Shown: piece by piece, positions 1 to 6,810 of the stretch
Layout: each line of letters starts with the position of its first letter
How positions within the stretch are numbered: the first letter of the stretch is position 1
From: Deltaproteobacteria bacterium
GTDB taxonomy: Bacteria > Desulfobacterota > Anaeroferrophillalia > Anaeroferrophillales > Tharpellaceae
DNA: 14,510 nucleotides
Assembly (NCBI GenBank): GCA_030640695.1
Contig: DAOWIX010000097.1
Location: 1-14,510 of the forward strand
Direction of reading: 5' to 3'
Notes under the pieces: generated by a model
Told to the model about the DNA's origin: nothing
Database searches by the model: none
The model's input: only the letters and a program-made list of their open reading frames with translations
Position numbers and translations under genes: made by a program

Positions 1-97
1 CTTTACTCATTCCCCGAAGGAAACTTTCTCGTTAGACTTGCATGTGTTAAGCACGCCGCCAGCGTTCGTTCTGAGCCAGGATCAAACTCTTCAGTTT
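1..97 (-). rRNA. rrs: 16S ribosomal RNA, 5' end only
   Basis: Read on the minus strand, this is the conserved start of bacterial 16S rRNA: AAACTGAAGAGTTTGATCCT, then the universal GGCTCAG, AACGAACGCTGGCGGCGTGC and the ACACATGCAAGTC block. The gene runs off the left edge, so only about the first 97 nt are present. The mature 5' end is placed at 97 by analogy with E. coli 16S. The wording after the conserved block (TAACGAGAAAG..., a short stem with a TTCG loop, ...GAGTAAAG) fits Desulfuromonas/Geobacter-type bacteria; that placement is inference. Confidence 0.97.
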
Positions 98-245
98 AAC
101 CTGTATAAATCTACGCAAATTTCATCTGCGTTGTTTGTTGCATGTGTATCTGCTCGAAACAGCTGTACAATTAATCCTATTCAGTTTTCAAAGATCGATT
201 CTTTTTTTGACACTTCCCACTCTGCATTTTCACAAAAGGGACGTT
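98..245 (-). promoter_or_regulatory. rRNA operon leader with boxA antitermination signal
   Basis: This is the transcribed leader between the most proximal promoter and the 16S gene. On the minus strand, 196-181 reads GATCTTTGAAAACTGA, a good match to the boxA antiterminator found in many bacterial rRNA leaders, where the NusB-NusE complex binds to keep polymerase from Rho termination. The leader has no open reading frame that looks real. boxA is seen directly; its function is known from the rRNA operon family. Confidence 0.75.
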
Positions 246-275
246 ATCTTAATCCTGTATTCAAACTCTTGTCAA
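246..275 (-). promoter_or_regulatory. rRNA promoter, proximal (candidate P3)
   Basis: On the minus strand a perfect -35 box TTGACA (275-270) is followed after 18 nt by TAAGAT (251-246), 4/6 to the consensus. It is the weakest of three tandem promoters ahead of the 16S gene and lacks the GCGC discriminator of the other two, so it may be a constitutive rather than growth-rate-controlled start. That last point is inference. Confidence 0.55.
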
Positions 276-351
276 GTTCTTTTCTTGAAGCTTCATACAC
301 TAACTCAGATCATTACCCTTGACCGCGAAAACCGTCGGTCAGAGGAGAGCG

Positions 352-380
352 CTTATACGCTCACGTCTGATCTTTGTCAA
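352..380 (-). promoter_or_regulatory. rRNA promoter, middle (candidate P2)
   Basis: On the minus strand TTGACA (380-375), a 17-nt spacer and TATAAG (357-352) form a near-consensus sigma-70 promoter. The bases just after the -10 box are CGCTCTCC, a GC-rich discriminator of the kind that makes rRNA promoters sensitive to ppGpp/DksA. An A/T-rich stretch at about 405-430, upstream of the -35, could be an UP element. The hexamers are seen directly; the stringent-control reading is from family knowledge. Confidence 0.8.
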
Positions 381-481
381 GTGCTTTTCAGCCCTGTAAC
401 AGAATTTTTCTTTATTTTTCAGAGAACTTTTCCCCACCCCACTCGCGAAGCGCTTAAACCCCACAGTGGCGAAGGAGGCGC

Positions 482-510
482 TTTATACATCCGCCCTTTT
501 TTTTTGTCAA
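482..510 (-). promoter_or_regulatory. rRNA promoter, distal (candidate P1)
   Basis: On the minus strand TTGACA (510-505), 17 nt, then TATAAA (487-482). The downstream bases GCGCCTCC again form a GC-rich discriminator. The promoter lies only about 70 nt past the stop codon of the cyclase gene, and the A/T-rich tract between them (about 520-540) could serve as an UP element. Confidence 0.75.
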
Positions 511-581
511 GAGCTTTCTGATGAGTATTCAATAAAAACTTTCCTGCACTTGGAGTCCGCATAAGACTGAGTCATACTTCA

Positions 582-2129
582 TCAAAACTTATATCCCTCC
601 ACACCATAAATTGAGACTCGTCCATCTATCCCCTTAACTATTCCCGGAACCAGGGCCCGAATCTGAAAATGGTCTCGCACGCCCTGATAGACTTTTTCGT
701 CTACCAGGATCTCGCCACCGCGAGAGTTCTCCTGCAGACGCGCCGCAAGGTTAACGGTCTCCCCGATTGCGGTAAAATCCATCCTCACCGGAGATCCAAT
801 ATTGCCGACGATAGCCTCCCCGCAACTAACTCCAATCCCGAGATGCAGGTGCGGTTCACCATCACGATGACGCTGGCGATTAAGGCGACCAATCTCCTCC
901 TGCATCTCAACCGCACAGCCCACAGCTTTTTCGGCCGCGCCCGACAGTGGGGTCGGAGCTCCAAAAAGAGCCATCACACCATCCCCGATAAATTTATCGA
1001 GGGTGCCGGAGAAACGCAGTATAACATCAACCATCACCCCAAGGTAGGAGTTCAATAAATCAACCACCAACTCCGGTTCAAGACCCTGCGCCGAAGTTGA
1101 AAAACCGCGCAAGTCGGCAAAAAGTACTACCACCTCCATACGTTGACCGGTCAACTTCAATGGCTCCCCACTAACCAAAACCCCTTCAGCCACAGCCGGA
1201 CTGACGTAGCAGGATAGCGAATGCTGAAGGCGCTCTTGTTCGGTAATATCGTCTACCATTATAATGTAACCCTGCAGATCCCCACCGCGCTCACGCCAGG
1301 CTTCCACCCGAACATGACGGTAGACGGCTCGACCATCATCTTTCTCGATGCGCAGTTTGACCCCCTCAACGACTCCTTTCTCCTCCATCTGACGCTGAAA
1401 AAAAGAGAATGGAATCTCGATTCGCGAGGCAAAAACTTGATCAACCCGACAACCCAGCACATCTTCTCGACGCAGATCCCCGAGCCTCTCCATTGAACGA
1501 CTAAACATTTTAATGGTCAGATCACAGTCAACTACAATAATCCCGGAGACCAGACTCTCCAGGATCTCCTCCATAAAATCTCGACTCTGTTGCAGAGCCA
1601 ATGTCGTTTCATTGACTTTAAGATCAAGATTGCTCGACAGGTTTTCGAGATCGCGGTTCTTCTCCGCCAACGACATATTCGCCTGACGTAATCGAGCCGT
1701 AAAAGCATCTTGATAAATATCGGCAAAGACCCTTAAAGCCTGACTTTCGGCCTCCAATATCAACTTAAAAGCGGCAATAATCTGCTCGTAATCACCTTTA
1801 AATTCTGATCGCAAGACCGGCATCACAACTTCCCGAAAGGTCAAAAACACCCCCTGGATTGCCGAAATTCGAACCTGCTCATCACTCCGGCGTTGCGCCA
1901 TTTGCGCAATATAGTCTGTCAGTGAAACAAATGAGCCCGTTGCCAGAAAATCGAGATAGGCATGATAGCAGAGCCGGACGCTGTCTGCCAACTCAGAAGC
2001 CGGGCGCTTCCTGTACTCATCGATCTTGACTCGCACAGCCGAGACCGTCGCTTCAATCAGATCTTCCATATTCCGAGCCAGGGCCCGTGATAAACGCTCC
2101 CGCAACTCTTGCGTATCAGAAGTTTTCAT
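582..2129 (-). CDS. class III adenylate cyclase with RsbRD-like N-terminus, coiled coil and PAS domain
   Basis: A 515-residue cytosolic signalling enzyme expected to make cAMP from ATP. Residues ~10-145 are helical and resemble the RsbRD/RsbR N-terminal sensor fold. A coiled coil (~146-185) leads to a PAS domain (~184-296, ending MVDDITEQE) and then a class III cyclase domain (~328-510). Catalytic residues are intact: metal aspartates D339 (FADLRGFS) and D383 (FIGDG), purine-selecting K379 and T453, the Lys/Thr pair of several bacterial adenylate cyclases, and transition-state N460 and R464 (VNLAARL). No membrane segment is visible, so the signal is probably internal. A modest AGAGGA lies 12 nt before the ATG. 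The gene follows the GNAT gene after 51 nt, probably in one operon. The cyclase family is certain; adenylate over guanylate rests on K379/T453; the N-terminal assignment is weaker. Confidence 0.9.
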   Translation of the reverse strand: MKTSDTQELRERLSRALARNMEDLIEATVSAVRVKIDEYRKRPASELADSVRLCYHAYLDFLATGSFVSLTDYIAQMAQRRSDEQVRISAIQGVFLTFREVVMPVLRSEFKGDYEQIIAAFKLILEAESQALRVFADIYQDAFTARLRQANMSLAEKNRDLENLSSNLDLKVNETTLALQQSRDFMEEILESLVSGIIVVDCDLTIKMFSRSMERLGDLRREDVLGCRVDQVFASRIEIPFSFFQRQMEEKGVVEGVKLRIEKDDGRAVYRHVRVEAWRERGGDLQGYIIMVDDITEQERLQHSLSCYVSPAVAEGVLVSGEPLKLTGQRMEVVVLFADLRGFSTSAQGLEPELVVDLLNSYLGVMVDVILRFSGTLDKFIGDGVMALFGAPTPLSGAAEKAVGCAVEMQEEIGRLNRQRHRDGEPHLHLGIGVSCGEAIVGNIGSPVRMDFTAIGETVNLAARLQENSRGGEILVDEKVYQGVRDHFQIRALVPGIVKGIDGRVSIYGVEGYKF

Positions 2130-2180
2130 CTTAAATGCAATCCTCTTTCAACATTTAGTGCCTTACAGGCAACGCCCGCG

Positions 2181-2744
2181 TTAGAAAAGGTACTCTTTCC
2201 GGGCAGCCAGCGGTAACACCATCAAAGAGACATCATGGAGTTTTGCATCAACATCCATAAAATAGTCATCAAATTCGGCATGGCGCACAAATCCGAGCTT
2301 GCGGAAGGCCTTGACCACAGAAAGTTCGGCTGACACCACTTCAGCAACCAGCATATGCAGGCCCATCTCGCGACCGATCTCAATCAACTCTTTCAGCAAC
2401 TGCATCCCGAGACCTACCCCGCGAAACTCTTTCGCCAAGAATATGCGCAGCTCTCCAATATGACGCTCCGAGCCACTGCGCCGATGCAAAGTCGCATCAC
2501 CAACCAGACAATCTCCATGCAAAGCCAGCAAAGGCACCACTCTCTCATAATCAAGATTAGCAAACCAAGAGGCAATCAATTCGGGATCACGAATATCCTC
2601 TTTCAGGAAACGCACATCTTGATCACTTGCCTGCTGACAAAACATTTCACTGACAGCATCCTGATCACCGGCACTCATGGGCCGCACCAACACCCGCAAA
2701 CGGTTGCTGGTATTAACAAATTTTCGATAAACTTTGACCTTCAT
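2181..2744 (-). CDS. GNAT-family N-acetyltransferase
   Basis: A 187-residue single-domain protein of the Gcn5-related acetyltransferase superfamily, which moves an acetyl group from acetyl-CoA to an amine. The acetyl-CoA pyrophosphate loop is visible as RGVGLG (108-113), after the strand GELRIFLAKEF and before the helix MQLLKELIEIGREMG; the C-terminal VVKAFRKLGF motif (144-152) is also typical. The N-terminal VRPMSAGDQDAV and the D-x-x-x-RFL region recall the acetyltransferase domain of Pat-type protein lysine acetylases, but no CoA-ligase or cNMP-binding domain is attached. The substrate is therefore unknown. An AGGAGGG ribosome site (2756-2750) sits 5 nt before the ATG. The adenylate cyclase gene follows on the same strand. 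Some Pat enzymes are cAMP-regulated, so the pairing is suggestive, but nothing here shows a link. Confidence 0.88.
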   Translation of the reverse strand: MKVKVYRKFVNTSNRLRVLVRPMSAGDQDAVSEMFCQQASDQDVRFLKEDIRDPELIASWFANLDYERVVPLLALHGDCLVGDATLHRRSGSERHIGELRIFLAKEFRGVGLGMQLLKELIEIGREMGLHMLVAEVVSAELSVVKAFRKLGFVRHAEFDDYFMDVDAKLHDVSLMVLPLAARKEYLF

Positions 2745-2758
2745 AGTTACCCTCCTAT

Positions 2759-2773
2759 TTTTTGCTTAGCCAT
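2759..2773 (-). repeat. ATGGCTAAGCAAAAA dispersed repeat, solitary copy
   Basis: On the minus strand this is an exact copy of the 15-bp end of the hairpin element at 8203-8329. It sits right before the ribosome site of the GNAT gene. Read as codons it gives ATG GCT AAG CAA AAA ATA GGA GGG TAA, an eight-codon mini-ORF ending 2 nt before the GNAT start. Because the motif recurs elsewhere without coding sense, this is probably a by-product of the repeat. Confidence 0.7.
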
Positions 2774-2795
2774 CACACAACTTTTTACGCCCCGC

Positions 2796-2816
2796 AGGAA
2801 GTGCCCTTGGGGTGCG
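2796..2816 (+). repeat. GGAAGTGCCCTTGGGGTGCG repeat, copy 1
   Basis: The core AGGAAGTGCCCTTGGGGTGC recurs at 3778-3796 (one base shorter) and on the opposite strand at 4790-4810 (17 of 20 bases the same). With the CGCCCC just upstream it can fold into a GC-rich hairpin. It lies in the gap between the divergent GNAT and omega-amidase genes. Confidence 0.6.
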
Positions 2817-2828
2817 AATGCATCAAAC

Positions 2829-2858
2829 TTGCCTTACATTATTACATTATAGTATACT
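2829..2858. promoter_or_regulatory. candidate divergent promoter region for GNAT-cyclase and omega-amidase
   Basis: The only strongly A/T-rich part of this gap holds back-to-back -10 boxes. On the plus strand TTGCCT (2829-2834), 18 nt and TATACT (2853-2858) point toward the omega-amidase. On the minus strand a perfect TATAAT (2851-2846) points toward the GNAT gene, though its -35 (TTACTC, 2875-2870, 18-nt spacer) is poor. The two -10 boxes almost touch, so the promoters would compete for polymerase. This is inferred from sequence match only. Confidence 0.45.
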
Positions 2859-2923
2859 GCTTCATCAACGAGTAAATGTAAAACTAAAGAAAATGCTGAC
2901 AACCATAACTGAGGGCCCCCGAT

Positions 2924-3706
2924 ATGAACAAAGAGCAGATCAACATCACTTTAGTGCAGATGAACGTCATCTTGGGTTGCCCGGAAAAGAATCTAGCCCG
3001 GGTGAACAATCTTCTGCATTCGGTCAGCGAAACACCTGACATCATTCTCCTGCCGGAACTCTGGAGCAGCGGTTACGACTTTGAAAACTTCACTAAATTG
3101 GCCGCCACAACTCCAGCCATGCTCGAACATCTGGCAATAATCGCCAAAACGAGGGAATCTTACATTGGCGGCACTCTAGTCGAAGAGGATAGCGGAAAGT
3201 TCTACAACACCTTTTTCCTCATCGACCCCAAAGGTAACTGCATTGCTGCATACCGTAAGATCCATCTCTTCTCGCTGATGGAAGAAGAGCGGCACTTTGC
3301 TCCCGGCCGTAAACCATGTTTAGTCGAAATTTGCGGATTACAAGTCGGCTTGATGACCTGCTACGACATCCGTTTTCCTGAACTCAGTCGCAACCTAACC
3401 CTACAGGGAGCTCAACTCTTACTGGTCTGTGCCCAATGGCCACGCCCCCGCACAACCCACTGGCGCACTCTGCTGCAAGCGCGGGCCATTGAGAATCAAC
3501 TCTTTGTGGCAGCCTGCAACCGCATTGGTCAAGGCAGAGAACATCGCTATCCCGGCAGCTCAGCAATCATTGACCCTTGGGGCGAGACCACCTTAAAGAC
3601 ACCAGATCGCCAAGGCGCTTTTACCGCCACCATCAACCTTGCCAAAGTCAATGAGGTACGCCGGACAATGACTTGCCTTGCTGATCGCCGCCCTGAAATC
3701 TATTAG
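2924..3706 (+). CDS. nitrilase-superfamily hydrolase, YafV-like omega-amidase
   Basis: A 260-residue cytosolic carbon-nitrogen hydrolase with the complete Glu-Lys-Cys triad: E45 in LLPELW, K112 in YRKIHLF and C146 in CYDIRFPEL. The stretch after the nucleophile (SRNLTLQGAQLLLVCAQWP, then PRPRTTHW and LLQARAIENQLFVAACNRIG) has the wording of E. coli YafV and the Nit2 omega-amidases. These hydrolyse 2-oxoglutaramate or 2-oxosuccinamate, by-products of glutamine/asparagine transamination and of methionine salvage. Length matches that family (~255-275). GAGGG lies about 9 nt before the ATG, an acceptable ribosome site. It stands alone between two repeat-bearing gaps, and no methionine-salvage or transaminase gene is next to it. 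Superfamily certain; omega-amidase likely. Confidence 0.9.
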   Translation: MNKEQINITLVQMNVILGCPEKNLARVNNLLHSVSETPDIILLPELWSSGYDFENFTKLAATTPAMLEHLAIIAKTRESYIGGTLVEEDSGKFYNTFFLIDPKGNCIAAYRKIHLFSLMEEERHFAPGRKPCLVEICGLQVGLMTCYDIRFPELSRNLTLQGAQLLLVCAQWPRPRTTHWRTLLQARAIENQLFVAACNRIGQGREHRYPGSSAIIDPWGETTLKTPDRQGAFTATINLAKVNEVRRTMTCLADRRPEIY

Positions 3707-3767
3707 TACCTTAACAGGTTGTTTTCGGTTTTAAAAAACAAGAAAATGTTCTGATAAGAGTACTAAT
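3702..3767. repeat. structured inverted repeat over the omega-amidase stop codon
   Basis: ATTAGTAC (3702-3709) and GTACTAAT (3760-3767) are exact inverted copies. Inside them AACA/TGTT (3713-3716/3747-3750) and TTGTTTT/AAAACAA (3719-3725/3735-3741) pair as nested stems. The TAG stop codon of the amidase gene (3704-3706) lies in the outer arm. No U-run follows, so this is not a standard terminator; it could be a 3'-end stabiliser or a repeat remnant. Confidence 0.45.
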
Positions 3768-3777
3768 TTGCGACCTT

Positions 3778-3796
3778 GGGAGTGCCCTTGGGTGCG
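3778..3796 (+). repeat. GGAAGTGCCCTTGGGGTGCG repeat, copy 2
   Basis: GGGAGTGCCCTTGGGTGCG is the second member of this intergenic family, lacking one G. Next to it are two small hairpins: AAAAG/CTTTT around 3801-3814 and GGGT/ACCC (loop CTCG) around 3823-3835. The 138-nt gap between the convergent amidase and RmlD-like genes holds no plausible gene. Confidence 0.55.
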
Positions 3797-3844
3797 GGCC
3801 GAAAAGATCGCTTTTGAGTTGTGGGTCTCGACCCCGCATTAACA

Positions 3845-4702
3845 TTAACCCATATAGGAAGCCAAAGCCTCTTGCCAGGGGCGCACCAAGGAGGGAAATA
3901 ATTTTTTAAATTGGTCAAGTCCCAAAATAGCATGTTCCGGCAGATTCAAGGGACCACCAAAATCAATTTCAGTCATTGGCATTGGTTTTAAAAGAGCGCT
4001 GTCAAGACCGGCGTGTTCGGCAACTGCCCGGGCAAATTCGTAACAGGTGACACCATTACCGGCATCATTGGTATAGTGATAAACCCCGGCGGCCCACTCA
4101 GAAACCAGAGCCACGGTTGCCGCCGCAAGATCGCCGATATAGGTCGGGGCAATAAAGAAATCGTTGCTAACCGCCAGAGAACGTCCAGCTCCTAACTCCT
4201 CTTTTATCCGACTGACCCAATCTTCACCGCCGCCACCATAAAGCAGATCACTGCGAATAATAAGATAGTTCTCAAGCTGGTTCGAAACCATCTCTTCACC
4301 TCCTTGCTTGGAGATGCCATACTGGTTTAACGGCCACAGATCCTCCCCTTCATCGTAAGGGTCACTACTTTTGCCGTTAAAGACATACTTACTACTAAAA
4401 GAGCAGAGATAGACCCGAAATTTTGCAGCCGTACGGGCTAGGTTACAGAGCCCTCGAGTATTGACCGCAAGCTTGGTTGCTAATCGACTTTCGGCGGCAG
4501 CGACATCATTAAAACCAGCACAGTTAATGATTGTTGAGGGTTGCAAGCGCTCAACTGTTGCGACCACCATCTCTTCATCCAAAATATCAAGCTCATCCTG
4601 AGCAAAAGCAAGAACCTCAGTATTGGCTTGGATTTCAAGCAGTTGCACAACCGATCGACCAAGGTTGCTAGAGGCTCCAGTAACCATTATCTTTCTTATC
4701 AT
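3845..4702 (-). CDS. RmlD-like NAD(P)-dependent sugar-nucleotide reductase/epimerase
   Basis: A 285-residue short-chain dehydrogenase of the extended (NAD-dependent epimerase / RmlD) type. The N-terminal VTGASSNLG (7-15) is the dinucleotide-binding glycine motif, INCAGFNDVAAAES (59-72) matches RmlD's INAAAYTxVDxAE block, and the active site has SFSSKYVFNG (101-110) and Y128-GIS-K132. RmlD reduces dTDP-4-keto-rhamnose; SSKYVFNG for the usual STDYVFDG and the absence of rmlA/B/C neighbours argue against a firm RmlD call. I chose the ATG at 4702 because TAGGAGA lies 8 nt upstream; the longer frame would begin at a TTG overlapping that ribosome site. It stands apart from uvrC, with a 235-nt repeat-filled gap. 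The exact substrate cannot be read from the sequence. Confidence 0.82.
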   Translation of the reverse strand: MIRKIMVTGASSNLGRSVVQLLEIQANTEVLAFAQDELDILDEEMVVATVERLQPSTIINCAGFNDVAAAESRLATKLAVNTRGLCNLARTAAKFRVYLCSFSSKYVFNGKSSDPYDEGEDLWPLNQYGISKQGGEEMVSNQLENYLIIRSDLLYGGGGEDWVSRIKEELGAGRSLAVSNDFFIAPTYIGDLAAATVALVSEWAAGVYHYTNDAGNGVTCYEFARAVAEHAGLDSALLKPMPMTEIDFGGPLNLPEHAILGLDQFKKLFPSLVRPWQEALASYMG

Positions 4703-4784
4703 ATTTTTTTCTCCTAGAATCAAATTCAATTAAAAAATTAAGTTACAGAGGGTAGCTGCGAACTTTGCTACGCCCACTTCGACT

Positions 4785-4892
4785 GGGGACACACCCCAAG
4801 AGTACTTCCTCGCTTCGCTCACAGCGCAGCTTTAACCCGTCACGGGCTCTTGTGCCCTTTAGGGTGAAAGCCCGGCCTGGAGGTATGTCCCC
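4785..4892. repeat. 108-bp MITE/REP-like element with GGGGACAyACC inverted ends
   Basis: The left end GGGGACACACC (4785-4795) and right end GGTATGTCCCC (4882-4892) are inverted copies with one mismatch in 11. Inside are a CCCGT/ACGGG hairpin (4837-4847), a larger imperfect hairpin CGGGCT...AGCCCG around CCCT/AGGG (about 4843-4874), and on the minus strand (4810-4790) copy 3 of the GTGCCCTTGGGGTGCG repeat. There is no coding capacity. Such GC-rich, multiply folded units with short inverted ends are typical of non-autonomous elements moved by a transposase encoded elsewhere (RAYT/Y1 or DDE type). Mobility is inference; the structure is seen. The rest of the 4703-4937 gap shows only GGGTAGC/GCTACGCCC (4750-4775) and a weak ATAGT/ACTAT palindrome near 4923-4933. 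Confidence 0.6.
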
Positions 4893-4937
4893 GCATTGAG
4901 ACAATTCGAAGATAAAACCTGAATAGTTACTATCAAT

Positions 4938-6776
4938 TCAACTATGATACCGAAGGAACTCACAAACCTTACACGCTACGGAAAACGGCAGACCCGCCTT
5001 TTCTACCAGCTCTTGAGGGGTAGCCGGAATAATTTTTTCCAGACTGCCAAAAACCTTTAAGAGCCGCAGTGCCCGCGCTTTACCGATCCCTTCAATTTCA
5101 ACCAATACGGTCTCACGCTCTTGTTTACGAAGCAAACGATGATAGTTAACCGCAAATCGATGAGCTTCGTCGCGAACCTGCTGCAACAGCCGCGTAGCGG
5201 GAGAGCGAGGTGACAAAGACAAAGCATCTTTGCGGCCCGGTTGGTAGAAGCTATCCGGCACCTTGCGATCCTTACGCCCGCAGTCATCACGGCCCTTAGC
5301 AACTGCAACCAGAGGCACTTCGACTTCCAACTCCCGCAAAATCCGCTCGACAGCTACAAGCTGGGGCCGACCACCATCAAGGAGTAACAGATCGGGCCGC
5401 GGCCGGCAGTTTTCACCCGTAAACCGACGGCGTACAACCTCGGCCATCCTGGCAAAATCATCGGGCGCACCATCATTGAGACGATAATGACGATATTCAC
5501 TTTTACTCGCCTGAGCGGACCTAAAACAGACCAGAGAGGCAACCACGCTATCTTCTTGAAGATTGGAGATATCAACCCCTTCAATCACTTCCGGCAAAGC
5601 CTTTAATTTACAAACCCGCGCCAACTCCCGCATTGCCTGACCAGAAAAGTCATCATCCGCAACCTGTCGGGCAAGATAATCCTCTGCATTTTTTTGGGCC
5701 AGTTGCAAGAGCTGCAAGCGGCGCCCCCGACTCGGAACCAGAAGCTGCACCCGAGAGCCCCGAATCCGACCAAGCCAGGATGCAAGAGCTTCCGAGGCCT
5801 CGCCAAGCTCCGGCACAACAATTATTTGGGGAGGGCGATCACCCTCTCCGCTATCCCTGTAATGACGTTGCAGAAAAGCCCCCGGCAACTCCTCTTTACG
5901 GCCACCATATTCGAAAAAAGAGAAGGGTCGGCCGCCAACTACATTGCCCCTCCGGATAGTCAAAAGATAGAGCACACAGGCTCCATCAGACTTGGAAGCA
6001 ACGCCCAAAACATCAAGATCCTCGTCCCGCCCGGCATCGATAGTCTGATTTTCCAAGACCCGCTTAAGATCTGCCAGCGCATCCCGTAAACCGGCCGCCG
6101 CCTCGAAATCGAGCCCCGCAGCCGCCCTTAACATGCGCCGCTCAAGACTTTTCAACACCGGTCGACCCCGACCGCCGAGAATCAGGGCCGCCTCACTGAT
6201 TAAACGTCGATACTCAACCGGCGTCACCTTTTCGCAACAGGGAGCGGCACAGAGATTCATCTGGTAGTTGAGACAGGGCCGCACCCGATTAGCGAAACGT
6301 TCTCCCCGACAACGCCGGAGACGAAAATGTCTATTAAGTATCCCTAAAGTCGCCCGCAGGGCACCAACGGCCGGAAAAGGGCCAAAATAGCGAGCCCCAT
6401 CCGCCCGCCGCCGTCTGACAACCTCGAAACGGGGAAATACCTGCTTCCGGTCAAGGCGCACGTAGGGATAGTTCTTATCATCTTTGAGTTCAACATTAAA
6501 GGGTGGACGATGCTTTTTTATAAGGTTATTTTCAAGTAACAGGGCTTCAATCTCACTACCAGCCAGAATCACCTCAAGATCACGCACCTTAGTCAGCAAA
6601 AGCGCAGTTTTGGCTCGATCCGGGCGCCCGCTGAAATAGGAACGGACTCTTTTACGTAGCGAAATTGCTTTACCAATATAGAGTATTTTCCCATCACCGG
6701 CCAACATTATATAGACGCCGGGATGGTCAGGCAAAACTTTCAGCTTATCTTCGAGTTTTTCTCCTGGCCCACTCAT
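4938..6776 (-). CDS. uvrC: excinuclease ABC subunit C
   Basis: UvrC makes both incisions flanking a bulky DNA lesion once UvrB is loaded, in nucleotide excision repair. The N-terminal GIY-YIG nuclease (PGVYIM 19-24, ILYIGKA 31-37, catalytic E79 in the EALLLENNLIKKHRPPFN block) makes the 3' cut. A UVR motif (~206-241) binds UvrB. The RNase H-like domain has D402 (VDISN), D467 (LLLDGG) and H539 (DEAHRFA) for the 5' cut. A helix-hairpin-helix pair ends the protein (~560-610). Four cysteines, C156-x11-C168-x7-C176-x3-C180, match the spacing in E. coli UvrC, where they bind an iron-sulfur cluster. I place the start at ATG 6776 (612 aa, the family's usual length). The frame is open upstream to 6866 inside rarA, but that extra 30-residue tail is basic and unlike UvrC. 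The start lies 34 nt past the rarA stop, so the two are probably co-transcribed. Confidence 0.96.
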   Translation of the reverse strand: MSGPGEKLEDKLKVLPDHPGVYIMLAGDGKILYIGKAISLRKRVRSYFSGRPDRAKTALLLTKVRDLEVILAGSEIEALLLENNLIKKHRPPFNVELKDDKNYPYVRLDRKQVFPRFEVVRRRRADGARYFGPFPAVGALRATLGILNRHFRLRRCRGERFANRVRPCLNYQMNLCAAPCCEKVTPVEYRRLISEAALILGGRGRPVLKSLERRMLRAAAGLDFEAAAGLRDALADLKRVLENQTIDAGRDEDLDVLGVASKSDGACVLYLLTIRRGNVVGGRPFSFFEYGGRKEELPGAFLQRHYRDSGEGDRPPQIIVVPELGEASEALASWLGRIRGSRVQLLVPSRGRRLQLLQLAQKNAEDYLARQVADDDFSGQAMRELARVCKLKALPEVIEGVDISNLQEDSVVASLVCFRSAQASKSEYRHYRLNDGAPDDFARMAEVVRRRFTGENCRPRPDLLLLDGGRPQLVAVERILRELEVEVPLVAVAKGRDDCGRKDRKVPDSFYQPGRKDALSLSPRSPATRLLQQVRDEAHRFAVNYHRLLRKQERETVLVEIEGIGKARALRLLKVFGSLEKIIPATPQELVEKAGLPFSVACKVCEFLRYHS

Positions 6777-6810
6777 CGCGGCAGCGGACCCCGCTTCCGA
6801 CCGACATTTG

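Noticed and set aside
38..521. Plus-strand open frames of 94 and 128 codons over the left end
   Set aside because: They run antisense across the 16S start, its leader and its promoters, with no ribosome site and no protein-like composition.
2747..2773. Eight-codon leader peptide ahead of the GNAT gene
   Set aside because: It comes from the dispersed ATGGCTAAGCAAAAA repeat, lacks its own ribosome site and has no regulatory codon run.
4700..4729. Longer start (TTG at 4729) for the RmlD-like gene
   Set aside because: It would place the start before the clear TAGGAGA ribosome site of the ATG at 4702 and add nine residues with no family counterpart.
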